A stretch of DNA of 64,000 nt from NCBI GenBank assembly GCA_964019135.1, contig OZ025261.1, positions 36,198,820 through 36,262,819 of the forward strand. Reading direction: 5' to 3'. Below the pieces are notes generated by a model. That model was not told where the DNA came from, searched no databases, and worked only from the letters and a program-made list of their open reading frames with translations. The stretch comes from Arenicola marina (lineage: Eukaryota; Annelida; Polychaeta; Arenicolidae). Positions 23,451-36,752 of this stretch are shown in pieces. Every line of letters begins with the position of its first letter. Within the stretch, counting starts at the first letter, position 1. A program made the translations under genes and the position numbers.

Positions 23451-26400
23451 CCAGAAACTCCTGCCGCTTGTTAGTCTGACTCCAGGAACTCCTGGCCCGC
23501 TTGTTAGTCTGACTCCAGGAACTCCTGGCCCGCTTGTTAGTCTGACTCCAGGAACTCCTGGCCCGCTTGTTAGTCTGACTCCAGGAACTCCTGCCGCTTG
23601 TTAGTCTGACTCCAGGAACTCCTGGCCCGCTTGTTAGTCTGACTCCAGGAACTCCTGGCCCGCTTGTTAGTCTGACTCCAGGAACTCCTGCCGCTTGTTA
23701 GTCTGACTCCAGGAACTCCTGGCCCGCTTGTTAGTCTGACTCCAGGAACTCCTGGCCCGCTTGTTAGTCTGACTCCAGGAACTCCTGGCTCGCTTGTTAG
23801 TCTGACTCCAGGGACTCCTGGCCCGCTTGTTAGTCTGACTCCAGAAACTCCTGGCCCGCTTGTTAGTCTGACTCCAGGAACTCCTGGCCCGCTTGTTAGT
23901 CTGACTCCAGGAACTCCTGCCGCTTGTTAGTCTGACTCCAGGAACTCCTGGCCCGCTTGTTAGTCTGACTCCAGGAACTCCTGGCCCGCTTGTTAGTCTG
24001 ACTCCAGGAACTCCTGGCCCGCTTGTTAGTCTGACTCCAGGAACTCCTGGCCCGCTTGTTAGTCTGACTCCAGGAACTCCTGGCTCGCTTGTTAGTCTGA
24101 CTCCAGGGACTCCTGGCCCGCTTGTTAGTCTGACTCCAGAAACTCCTGGCCCGCTTGTTAGTCTGACTCCAGGAACTCCTGGCCCGCTTGTTAGTCTGAC
24201 TCCAGGAACTCCTGCCGCTTGTTAGTCTGACTCCAGGAACTCCTGCCGCTTGTTAGTCTGACTCCAGGAACTCCTGGCCCGCTTGTTAGTCTGACTCCAG
24301 GAACTCCTGCCGCTTGTTAGTCTGACTCCAGGAACTCCTGGCTCGCTTGTTAGTCTGACTCCAGAAACTTCTCCCGCTTGTTAGTCTGACTCCAGGGACT
24401 CCTGGCCCGCTTGTTAGTCTGACTCCAGGAACTCCTGGCCCGCTTGTTAGTCTGACTCCAGGAACTCCTGGCTCGCTTGTTAGTCTGACTCCAGGGACTC
24501 CTGGCCCGCTTGTTAGTCTGACTCCAGAAACTCCTGGCCCGCTTGTTAGTCTGACTCCAGGAACTCCTGGCCCGCTTGTTAGTCTGACTCCAGGAACTCC
24601 TGCCGCTTGTTAGTCTGACTCCAGGAACTCCTGGCCCGCTTGTTAGTCTGACTCCAGGAACTCCTGGCCCGCTTGTTAGTCTGACTCCAGGGACTCCTGG
24701 CCCGCTTGTTAGTCTGACTCCAGAAACTCCTGGCCCGCTTGTTAGTCTGACTCCAGGAACTCCTGGCCCGCTTGTTAGTCTGACTCCAGGAACTCCTGGC
24801 CCGCTTGTTAGTCTGACTCCAGGAACTCCTGGCCCGCTTGTTAGTCTGACTCCAGGGACTCCTGGCCCGCTTGTTAGTCTGACTCCAGAAACTCCTGGCC
24901 CGCTTGTTAGTCTGACTCCAGGAACTCCTGGCCCGCTTGTTAGTCTGACTCCAGGAACCCCTGCCGCTTGTTAGTCTGACTCCAGGAACTCCTGCCGCTT
25001 GTTAGTCTGACTCCAGGAACTCCTGGCCCGCTTGTTAGCCTGACTCCAGGAACTCCTGGCCCGCTTGTTAGTCTGACTCCAGGAACTCCTGGCCCGCTTG
25101 TTAGTCTGACTCCAGGAACTCCTGGCCCGCTTGTTAGTCTGACTCCAGGAACTCCTGCCGCTTGTTAGTCTGACTCCAGGAACTCCTGCCGCTTGTTAGT
25201 CTGACTCCAGGAACTCCTGGCCCGCTTGTTAGTGTGACTCCAGGAACTCCTGGCCCGCTTGTTAGTCTGACTCCAGGAACTCCTGGCCCGCTTGTTAGTC
25301 TGACTCCAGGAACTCCTGCCGCTTGTTAGTCTGACTCCAGGAACTCCTGCCGCTTGTTAGTCTGACTCCAGGAACTCCTGGCCCGCTTGTTAGTCTGACT
25401 CCAGGAACTCCTGGCCCGCTTGTTAGTCTGACTCCAGGAACTCCTGCCGCTTGTTAGTCTGACTCCAGGAACTCCTGGCCCGCTTGTTAGTCTGACTCCA
25501 GGAACTCCTGGCCCGCTTGTTAGTCTGACTCCAGGAACTCCTGGCTCACTTGTTAGTCTGACTCCAGGGACTCCTGGCCCGCTTGTTAGTCTGACTCCAG
25601 AAACTTCTGGCCCGCTTGTTAGTCTGACTCCAGGAACTCCTGGCCCGCTTGTTAGTCTGACTCCAGGAACTCCTGCCGCTTGTTAGTCTGACTCCAGGAA
25701 CTCCTGGCCCGCTTGTTAGTCTGACTCCAGGAACTCCTGGCCCGCTTGTTAGTCTGACTCCAGGAACTCCTGGCCCGCTTGTTAGTCTGACTCCAGGAAC
25801 TCCTGGCCCGCTTGTTAGTCTGACTCCAGGAACTCCTGGCTCGCTTGTTAGTCTGACTCCAGGGACCCCTGGCCCGCTTGTTAGTCTGACTCCAGAAACT
25901 CCTGGCCCGCTTGTTAGTCTGACTCCAGGAACTCCTGGCCCGCTTGTTAGTCTGACTCCAGGAACTCCTGCCGCTTGTTAGTCTGACTCCAGGAACTCCT
26001 GCCGCTTGTTAGTCTGACTCCAGGAACTCCTGGCCCGCTTGTTAGTCTGACTCCAGGAACTGCTGCCGCTTGTTAGTCTGACTCCAGGAACTCCTGGCTC
26101 GCTTGTTAGTCTGACTCCAGAAACTTCTCCCGCTTGTTAGTCTGACTCCAGGGACTCCTGGCCCGCTTGTTAGTCTGACTCCAGGAACTCCTGGCCCGCT
26201 TGTTAGTCTGACTCCAGGAACTCCTGGCTCGCTTGTTAGTCTGACTCCAGGGACTCCTGGCCCGCTTGTTAGTCTGACTCCAGGAACTCCTGGCCCGCTT
26301 GTTAGTGTGACTCCAGGAACTCCTGGCCCGCTTGTTAGTCTGACTCCAGGAACTCCTGGCCCGCTTGTTAGTCTGACTCCAGGAACTCCTGCCGCTTGTT

Positions 26401-29193
26401 AGTCTGACTCCAGGAACTCCTGGCCCGCTTGTTAGTCTGACTCCAGGAATTCCTGGCCCGCTTGTTAGTCTGACTCCAGGGACTCCTGGCCCGCTTGTTA
26501 GTCTGACTCCAGAAACTCCTGGCCCGCTTGTTAGTCTGACTCCAGGAACTCCTGGCCCGCTTGTTAGTCTGACTCCAGGAACTCCTGGCCCGCTTGTTAG
26601 TCCGACTCCAGGAACTCCTGGCCCGCTTGTTAGTCTGACTCCAGGGACTCCTGGCCCGCTTGTTAGTCTGACTCCAGAAACTCCTGGCCCGCTTGTTAGT
26701 CTGACTCCAGGAACTCCTGGCCCGCTTGTTGGTCTGACTCCAGGAACTCCTGCCGCTTGTTAGTCTGACTCCAGTAACTCCTGCCGCTTGTTAGTCTGAC
26801 TCCAGGAACTCCTGGCCCGCTTGTTAGTCTGACTCCAGGAACTCCTGGCCCGCTTGTTAGTCTGACTCCAGGGACTCCTAGCCCGCTTGTTAGTCTGACT
26901 CCAGAAACCCCTGGCCCGCTTGTTAGTCTGACTCCAGGAACTCCTGGCCCGCTTGTTAGTCTGACTCCAGGAACTCCTGCCGCTTGTTAGTCTGACTCCA
27001 GGAACTCCTGCCGCTTGTTAGTCTGACTCCAGGAACTCCTGGCCCGCTTGTTAGTCTGACTCCAGGAACTTCTCCCGCTTGTTAGTCTGACTCCAGGAAC
27101 TCCTGCCGCTTGTTAGTCTGACTCCAGGAACTCCTGGCCCGCTTGTTAGTGTGACTCCAGGAACTCCTGGCCCGCTTGTTAGTCTGACTCCAGGAACTCC
27201 TGGCCCGCTTGTTAGTCTGACTCCAGGAACTCCTGGCCCGCTTGTTAGTCTGACTCCAGGAACTCCTGGCCCGCTTGTTAGTCTGACTCCAGAAACTCCT
27301 GGCCCGCTTGTTAGTCTGACTCCAGGAACTTCTCCCGCTTGTTAGTCTGACTCCAGGAACTCCTGCCGCTTGTTAGTCTGACTCCAGGAACTCCTGGCCC
27401 GCTTGTTAGTGTGACTCCAGGAACTCCTGGCCCGCTTGTTAGTCTGACTCCAGGAACTTCTCCCGCTTGTTAGTCTGACTCCAGGAACTCCTGCCGCTTG
27501 TTAGTCTGACTCCAGGAACTCCTGGCCCGCTTGTTAGTCTGACTCCAGGAACTCCTGGCCCGCTTGTTAGTCTGACTCCAGGAACTCCTGGCCCGCTTGT
27601 TAGTCTGACTCCAGGAACTCCTGGCCCGCTTGTTAGTCTGACTCCAGGAACTCCTGGCCCGCTTGTTAATCTGACTCCAGGAACCCCTGGCCCGCTTGTT
27701 AGTCTGACTCCAGGAACTCCTGGCCCGCTTGTTAGTCTGACTCCAGGAACTCCTGGCCCACTTGTTAGTCTGACTCCAGGAACTCCTGGCCCGCTTGTTA
27801 GTCTGACTCCAGGAACTCCTGGCCCGCTTGTTAGTCTGACTCCAGGAACTCCTGGCCCGCTTGTTAGTCTGACTCCAGAAACTCCTGGCCCGCTTGTTAG
27901 TCTGACTCCAGGAACTTCTCCCGCTTGTTAGTCTGACACCAGGAACTCCTGCCGCTTGTTAGTCTGACTCCAGGAACTCCTGGCCCGCTTGTTAGTGTGA
28001 CTCCAGGAACTCCTGGCCCGCTTGTTAGTCTGACTCCAGGAACTTCTCCCGCTTGTTAGTCTGACTCCAGGAACTCCTGCCGCTTGTTAGTCTGACTCCA
28101 GGAACTCCTGGCCGGCTTGGTAGTGTGACTCCAGGAACTCCTGGCCCGCTTGTTAGTCTGACTCCAGAAACTCCTGGCCCGCATGTTAGTCTGACTCCAG
28201 GAACTCCTGGCTCGCTTGTTAGTCTGACTCCAGGAACTCCTGGCCCGCTTGTTAGTCTGACTCCAGGAACTCCTGGCTCGCTTGTTAGTCTGACTCCAGA
28301 AACTTCTCCCGCTTGTTAGTCTGACTCCAGGAACTCCTGCCGCTTGTTAGTCTGACTCCAGGAACTCCTGGCCCGCTTGTTAGTCTGACTCCAGGAACTC
28401 CTGGCTCGCTTGTTAGTGTGACTCCAGGAACTCCTGGCCCGCTTGTTAGTCTGACTCCAGGAACTCCTGGCCCGCTTGTTAGTCTGACTCCAGGAACTCC
28501 TGGCCCGCTTGTTAGTCTGACTCCAGGAACTCCTGGCCCGCTTGTTAGTCTGACTCCAGAAACTCCTGGCCCGCTTGTTAGTCTGACTCCAGGAACTTCT
28601 CCCGCTTGTTAGTCTGACTCCAGGAACTCCTGCCGCTTGTTAGTCTGACTCCAGGAACTCCTGGCCCGCTTGTTAGTGTGACTCCAGGAACTCCTGGCCC
28701 GCTTGCTGGTCTGACTCCAGGAACTTCTCCCGCTTGTTAGTCTGACTCCAGGAACTCCTGCCGCTTGTTAGTCTGACTCCAGGAACTCCTGGCCCGCTTG
28801 TTAGTCTGACTCCAGGAACTCCTGGCCCGCTTGTTAGTCTGACTCCAGGAACTCCTGGCCCGCTTGTTAGTCTGACTCCAGGAACTCCTGGCCCGCTTGT
28901 TAGTCTGACTCCAGGAACTCCTGGCCCGCTTGTTAGTCTGACTCCAGAAACTCCTGGCCCGCTTGTTAGTCTGACTCCAGGAACTTCTCCCGCTTGTTAG
29001 TCTGACTCCAGGAACTCCTGCCGCTTGTTAGTCTGACTCCAGGAACTCCTGGCCCGCTTGTTAGTGTGACTCCAGGAACTCCTGGCCCGCTTGTTAGTCC
29101 GACTCCAGGAACTCCTCCCGCTTGTTAGTCTGACTCCAGGAACTCCTGCCGCTTGTTAGTCTGACTCCAGGAACTCCTGGCCCGCTTGTTAGT

Positions 29194-32100
29194 GTGACTC
29201 CAGGAACTCCTGGCCCGCTTGTTAGTCTGACTCCAGGAACTCCTGGCCCGCTTGTTAGTCTGACTCCAGGAACTCATGGCCCGCTTGTTAGTCTGACTCC
29301 AGGAACTCCTGGCCCGCTTGTTAATCTGACTCCAGGAACCCCTGGCTCGCTTGTTAGTCTGACTCCAGGAACTCCTGGCCCGCTTGTTAGTCTGACTCCA
29401 GGAACTCCTGGCCCACTTGTTAGTCTGACTCCAGGAACTCCTGGCCCGCTTGTTAGTCTGACTCCAGGAACTCCTGGCCCGCTTGTTAGTCTGACTCCAG
29501 GAACTCCTGGCCCGCTTGTTAGTCTGACTCCAGGAACTCCTGGCCCGCTTGTTAGTCTGACTCCAGGAACTTCTCCCGCTTGTTAGTCTGACTCCAGGAA
29601 CTCCTGCCGTTTGTTAGTCTGACTCCAGGAACTCCTGGCCCGCTTGTTAGTGTGACTCCAGGAACTCCTGGCCCGCTTGTTAGTGTGACTCCAGAAACTC
29701 CTGGCCCGCTTGTTAGTCTGACTCCAGAAACTCCTGGCCCGCATGTTAGTCTGACTCCAGGAACTCCTGGCTCGCTTGTTAGTCTGACTCCAGGAACTCC
29801 TGGCCCGCTTGTTAGTCTGACTCCAGGAACTCCTGGCTCGCTTGTTAGTCTGACTCCAGAAAATGCTCCCGCTTGTTAGTCTGACTCCAGGAACTCCTGC
29901 CGCTTGTTAGACTGACTCCAGGAACTCCTGGCCCGCTTGTTAGTCTGACTCCAGGAACTCCTGGCCCGCTTGTTAGTCTGACTCCAGAAACTCCTGGCCC
30001 GCTTGTTAGGCTAACTCCAGAAACTCCTGGCCCGCATGTTAGTCTGACTCCAGAAACTCCTGGCCCGCATGTTAGTCTGACTCCAAGAACTCCTGGCCCG
30101 CTTGTTAGTCTGACTCCAGGAACTCCTGGCTCGCTTGTTAGTCTGACTCCAGAAACTCCTGGCTCGCATGTTAGTCTGACTCCAAGAACTCCTGGCCCGC
30201 TTGTTAGTCTGACTCCAGGAACTCCTGGCTCGCTTGTTAGTCTGACTCCAGGGACTCCTGGCCCGCTTGTTAGTCTGACTCCAGGAACTCCTGGCCCGCT
30301 TGTTAGTGTGACTCCAGGAACTCCTGGCCCGCTTGTTAGTCTGACTCCAGGGACTCCTGGCCCGCTTGTTAGTCTGACTCCAGGAACTCCTGGCCCGCTT
30401 GTTAGTCTGACTCCAGGAACTCCTGGCCCGCTTGTTAGTCTGACTCCAGGAACTCCTGCCGCTTGTTAGTCTGACTCCAGGAACTCCTGGCTCGCTTGTT
30501 AGTCTGACTCCAGGAACTCCTGGCCCGTTTGTTAGTCTGACTCCAGGAACTCCTGGCCCGCTTGTTAGTCTGACTCCAGGAACTCCTGGCCCGTTTGTTA
30601 GTCTGACTCCAGGAACTCCTGGCCCGCTTGTTAGTCTGACTCCAGGAACTCCTGGCCCGTTTGTTAGTCTGACTCCAGGAACTCCTGGCTCGCTTGTTAG
30701 TCTGACTCCAGGAACTCCTGGCTCGCTTGTTAGTCTGACTCCAGGAACTCCTGGCCCGTTTGTTAGTCTGACTCCAGGAACTCCTGGCCCGCTTGTTAGT
30801 CTGACTCCAGGAACTCCTGGCCCGTTTGTTAGTCTGACTCCAGGAACTCCTGGCCCGCTTGTTAGTCTGACTCCAGGAACTCCTGGCCCGTTTGTTAGTC
30901 TGACTCCAGGAACTCCTGGCCCGCTTGTTAGTCTGACTCCAGGAACTCCTGCCGCTTGTTAGTCTGACTCCAGGAACTCCTGGCTCGCTTGTTAGTCTGA
31001 CTCCAGGAACTCCTGGCTCGCTTGTTAGTCTGACTCCAGGAACTCCTGGCCCGCTTGTTAGTGTGACTCCAGGAACTCCTGGCCCGCTTGTTAGTCTGAC
31101 TCCAGGGACTCCTGGCCCGCTTGTTAGTCTGACTCCAGGAACTCCTGGCCCGCTTGTTAGTCTGACTCCAGGAACTCCTGGCCCGCTTGTTAGTCTGACT
31201 CCAGGAACTCCTGCCGCTTGTTAGTCTGACTCCAGGAACTCCTGGCTCGCTTGTTAGTCTGACTCCAGGAACTCCTGGCCCGCTTGTTAGTCTGACTCCA
31301 GGAACTCCTGGCCCGCTTGTTAGTCTGACTCCAGGAACTCCTGGCCCGCTTGTTAGTCTGACTCCAGGAACTCCTGGCCCGCTTGTTAGTCTGACTCCAG
31401 GAACTCCTGCCGCTTGTTAGTCTGACTCCAGGAACTCCTGGCCCGCTTGTTAGTCTGACTCCAGGAACTCCTGGCCCGCTTGTTAGTGTGACTCCAGGAA
31501 CTCCTGCCGCTTGTTAGTCTGACTCCAGGAACTCCTGGCTCGCTTGTTAGTCTGACTCCAGGAACTCCTGGCCCGCTTGTTAGTGTGACTCCAGGAACTC
31601 CTGGCCCGCTTGTTAGTCTGACTCCAGGAACTCCTGGCCCGCTTGTTAGTCTGACTCCAGGAACTCCTGCCGCTTGTTAGTCTGACTCCAGGAACTCCTG
31701 GCTCGCTTGTTAGTCTGACTCCAGGAACTCCTGGCCCGCTTGTTAGTGTGACTCCAGGAACTCCTGGCCCGCTTGTTAGTCTGACTCCAGGAACTCCTGC
31801 CGCTTGTTAGTCTGACTCCAGGAACTCCTGGCTCGCTTGTTAGTCTGACTCCAGGAACTCCTGGCCCGCTTGTTAGTCTGACTCCAGAAACTCCTGGCTC
31901 GCTTGTTAGTCTGACTCCAGGAACTCCTGGCTCGCTTGTTAGTCTGACTCCAGAAACTCATGGCTCGCATGTTAGTCTGACTCCAAGAACTCCTGGCCCG
32001 CTTGTTAGTCTGACTCCAGGAACTCCTGGCTCGCTTGTTAGTCTGACTCCAGGGACTCCTGGCCCGCTTGTTAGTCTGACTCCAGGAACTCCTGGCCCGC

Positions 32101-35100
32101 TTGTTAGTGTGACTCCAGGAACTCCTGGCCCGCTTGTTAGTCTGACTCCAGGGACTCCTGGCCCGCTTGTTAGTCTGACTCCAGGAACTCCTGGCCCGCT
32201 TGTTAGTCTGACTCCAGGAACTCCTGGCCCGCTTGTTAGTCTGACTCCAGGAACCCCTGGCTCGCTTGTTAGTCTGACTCCAGGAACTCCTGGCCCGCTT
32301 GTTAGTCTGACTCCAGGAACTCCTGGCCCACTTGTTAGTCTGACTCCAGGAACTCCTGGCCCGCTTGTTAGTCTGACTCCAGGAACTCCTGGCCCGCTTG
32401 TTAGTCTGACTCCAGGAACTCCTGGCCCGCTTGTTAGTCTGACTCCAGGAACTCCTGGCCCGCTTGTTAGTCTGACTCCAGGAACTTCTCCCGCTTGTTA
32501 GTCTGACTCCAGGAACTCCTGCCGTTTGTTAGTCTGACTCCAGGAACTCCTGGCCCGCTTGTTAGTGTGACTCCAGGAACTCCTGGCCCGCTTGTTAGTG
32601 TGACTCCAGAAACTCCTGGCCCGCTTGTTAGTCTGACTCCAGAAACTCCTGGCCCGCATGTTAGTCTGACTCCAGGAACTCCTGGCTCGCTTGTTAGTCT
32701 GACTCCAGGAACTCCTGGCCCGCTTGTTAGTCTGACTCCAGGAACTCCTGGCTCGCTTGTTAGTCTGACTCCAGAAAATGCTCCCGCTTGTTAGTCTGAC
32801 TCCAGGAACTCCTGCCGCTTGTTAGACTGACTCCAGGAACTCCTGGCCCGCTTGTTAGTCTGACTCCAGGAACTCCTGGCCCGCTTGTTAGTCTGACTCC
32901 AGAAACTCCTGGCCCGCTTGTTAGGCTGACTCCAGAAACTCCTGGCCCGCATGTTAGTCTGACTCCAGAAACTCCTGGCCCGCATGTTAGTCTGACTCCA
33001 AGAACTCCTGGCCCGCTTGTTAGTCTGACTCCAGGAACTCCTGGCTCGCTTGTTAGTCTGACTCCAGAAACTCCTGGCTCGCATGTTAGTCTGACTCCAA
33101 GAACTCCTGGCCCGCTTGTTAGTCTGACTCCAGGAACTCCTGGCTCGCTTGTTAGTCTGACTCCAGGGACTCCTGGCCCGCTTGTTAGTCTGACTCCAGG
33201 AACTCCTGGCCCGCTTGTTAGTGTGACTCCAGGAACTCCTGGCCCGCTTGTTAGTCTGACTCCAGGGACTCCTGGCCCGCTTGTTAGTCTGACTCCAGGA
33301 ACTCCTGGCCCGCTTGTTAGTCTGACTCCAGGAACTCCTGGCCCGCTTGTTAGTCTGACTCCAGGAACTCCTGCCGCTTGTTAGTCTGACTCCAGGAACT
33401 CCTGGCTCGCTTGTTAGTCTGACTCCAGGAACTCCTGGCCCGTTTGTTAGTCTGACTCCAGGAACTCCTGGCCCGCTTGTTAGTCTGACTCCAGGAACTC
33501 CTGGCCCGTTTGTTAGTCTGACTCCAGGAACTCCTGGCCCGCTTGTTAGTCTGACTCCAGGAACTCCTGGCCCGTTTGTTAGTCTGACTCCAGGAACTCC
33601 TGGCTCGCTTGTTAGTCTGACTCCAGGAACTCCTGGCTCGCTTGTTAGTCTGACTCCAGGAACTCCTGGCCCGTTTGTTAGTCTGACTCCAGGAACTCCT
33701 GGCCCGCTTGTTAGTCTGACTCCAGGAACTCCTGGCCCGTTTGTTAGTCTGACTCCAGGAACTCCTGGCCCGCTTGTTAGTCTGACTCCAGGAACTCCTG
33801 GCCCGTTTGTTAGTCTGACTCCAGGAACTCCTGGCCCGCTTGTTAGTCTGACTCCAGGAACTCCTGCCGCTTGTTAGTCTGACTCCAGGAACTCCTGGCT
33901 CGCTTGTTAGTCTGACTCCAGGAACTCCTGGCTCGCTTGTTAGTCTGACTCCAGGAACTCCTGGCCCGCTTGTTAGTGTGACTCCAGGAACTCCTGGCCC
34001 GCTTGTTAGTCTGACTCCAGGGACTCCTGGCCCGCTTGTTAGTCTGACTCCAGGAACTCCTGGCCCGCTTGTTAGTCTGACTCCAGGAACTCCTGGCCCG
34101 CTTGTTAGTCTGACTCCAGGAACTCCTGCCGCTTGTTAGTCTGACTCCAGGAACTCCTGGCTCGCTTGTTAGTCTGACTCCAGGAACTCCTGGCCCGCTT
34201 GTTAGTCTGACTCCAGGAACTCCTGGCCCGCTTGTTAGTCTGACTCCAGGAACTCCTGGCCCGCTTGTTAGTCTGACTCCAGGAACTCCTGGCCCGCTTG
34301 TTAGTCTGACTCCAGGAACTCCTGCCGCTTGTTAGTCTGACTCCAGGAACTCCTGGCCCGCTTGTTAGTCTGACTCCAGGAACTCCTGGCCCGCTTGTTA
34401 GTGTGACTCCAGGAACTCCTGCCGCTTGTTAGTCTGACTCCAGGAACTCCTGGCTCGCTTGTTAGTCTGACTCCAGGAACTCCTGGCCCGCTTGTTAGTG
34501 TGACTCCAGGAACTCCTGGCCCGCTTGTTAGTCTGACTCCAGGAACTCCTGGCCCGCTTGTTAGTCTGACTCCAGGAACTCCTGCCGCTTGTTAGTCTGA
34601 CTCCAGGAACTCCTGGCTCGCTTGTTAGTCTGACTCCAGGAACTCCTGGCCCGCTTGTTAGTGTGACTCCAGGAACTCCTGGCCCGCTTGTTAGTCTGAC
34701 TCCAGGAACTCCTGCCGCTTGTTAGTCTGACTCCAGGAACTCCTGGCTCGCTTGTTAGTCTGACTCCAGGAACTCCTGGCCCGCTTGTTAGTCTGACTCC
34801 AGAAACTCCTGGCTCGCTTGTTAGTCTGACTCCAGGAACTCCTGGCTCGCTTGTTAGTCTGACTCCAGAAACTCCTGGCTCGCATGTTAGTCTGACTCCA
34901 AGAACTCCTGGCCCGCTTGTTAGTCTGACTCCAGGAACTCCTGGCTCGCTTGTTAGTCTGACTCCAGGGACTCCTGGCCCGCTTGTTAGTCTGACTCCAG
35001 GAACTCCTGGCCCGCTTGTTAGTGTGACTCCAGGAACTCCTGGCCCGCTTGTTAGTCTGACTCCAGGGACTCCTGGCCCGCTTGTTAGTCTGACTCCAGG

Positions 35101-36752
35101 AACTCCTGGCCCGCTTGTTAGTCTGACTCCAGGAACTCCTGGCCCGCTTGTTAGTCTGACTCCAGGAACTCCTGCCGCTTGTTAGTCTGACTCCAGGAAC
35201 TCCTGGCTCGCTTGTTAGTCTGACTCCAGGAACTCCTGGCCCGTTTGTTAGTCTGACTCCAGGAACTCCTGGCCCGCTTGTTAGTCTGACTCCAGGAACT
35301 CCTGGCCCGTTTGTTAGTCTGACTCCAGGAACTCCTGGCCCGCTTGTTAGTCTGACTCCAGGAACTCCTGGCCCGTTTGTTAGTCTGACTCCAGGAACTC
35401 CTGGCTCGCTTGTTAGTCTGACTCCAGGAACTCCTGGCTCGCTTGTTAGTCTGACTCCAGGAACTCCTGGCCCGTTTGTTAGTCTGACTCCAGGAACTCC
35501 TGGCCCGCTTGTTAGTCTGACTCCAGGAACTCCTGGCCCGTTTGTTAGTCTGACTCCAGGAACTCCTGGCCCGCTTGTTAGTCTGACTCCAGGAACTCCT
35601 GGCCCGTTTGTTAGTCTGACTCCAGGAACTCCTGGCCCGCTTGTTAGTCTGACTCCAGGAACTCCTGCCGCTTGTTAGTCTGACTCCAGGAACTCCTGGC
35701 TCGCTTGTTAGTCTGACTCCAGGAACTCCTGCCGCTTGTTAGTCTGACTCCAGGAACTCCTGGCCCGCTTGTTAGTGTGACTCCAGGAACTCCTGGCCCG
35801 CTTGTTAGTCTGACTCCAGGAACTCCTGGCCCGCTTGTTAGTCTGACTCCAGGAACTCATGGCCCGCTTGTTAGTCTGACTCCAGGAACTCCTGGCCCGC
35901 TTGTTAATCTGACTCCAGGAACCCCTGGCTCGCTTGTTAGTCTGACTCCAGGAACTCCTGGCCCGCTTGTTAGTCTGACTCCAGGAACTCCTGGCCCACT
36001 TGTTAGTCTGACTCCAGGAACTCCTGGCCCGCTTGTTAGTCTGACTCCAGGAACTCCTGGCCCGCTTGTTAGTCTGACTCCAGGAACTCCTGGCCCGCTT
36101 GTTAGTCTGACTCCAGGAACTCCTGGCCCGCTTGTTAGTCTGACTCCAGGAACTTCTCCCGCTTGTTAGTCTGACTCCAGGAACTCCTGCCGTTTGTTAG
36201 TCTGACTCCAGGAACTCCTGGCCCGCTTGTTAGTGTGACTCCAGGAACTCCTGGCCCGCTTGTTAGTGTGACTCCAGAAACTCCTGGCCCGCTTGTTAGT
36301 CTGACTCCAGAAACTCCTGGCCCGCATGTTAGTCTGACTCCAGGAACTCCTGGCTCGCTTGTTAGTCTGACTCCAGGAACTCCTGGCCCGCTTGTTAGTC
36401 TGACTCCAGGAACTCCTGGCTCGCTTGTTAGTCTGACTCCAGAAAATGCTCCCGCTTGTTAGTCTGACTCCAGGAACTCCTGCCGCTTGTTAGACTGACT
36501 CCAGGAACTCCTGGCCCGCTTGTTAGTCTGACTCCAGGAACTCCTGGCCCGCTTGTTAGTCTGACTCCAGAAACTCCTGGCCCGCTTGTTAGGCTGACTC
36601 CAGAAACTCCTGGCCCGCATGTTAGTCTGACTCCAGAAACTCCTGGCCCGCATGTTAGTCTGACTCCAAGAACTCCTGGCCCGCTTGTTAGTCTGACTCC
36701 AGGAACTCCTGGCTCGCTTGTTAGTCTGACTCCAGAAACTCCTGGCTCGCAT
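29194..36752. repeat. Higher-order repeat blocks offset by 2915 and 3668 bp
   Basis: The translated 75-residue stretch starting at 29652 recurs identically at 32567 and 36235. The 130-residue stretch at 29194 recurs identically at 35777, and the 97-residue minus-strand stretch at 32791 recurs at 36459. The offsets are 2915 and 3668 bp and are shared by neighbouring markers, so whole blocks of about 90-110 units were copied. Confidence 0.92.
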
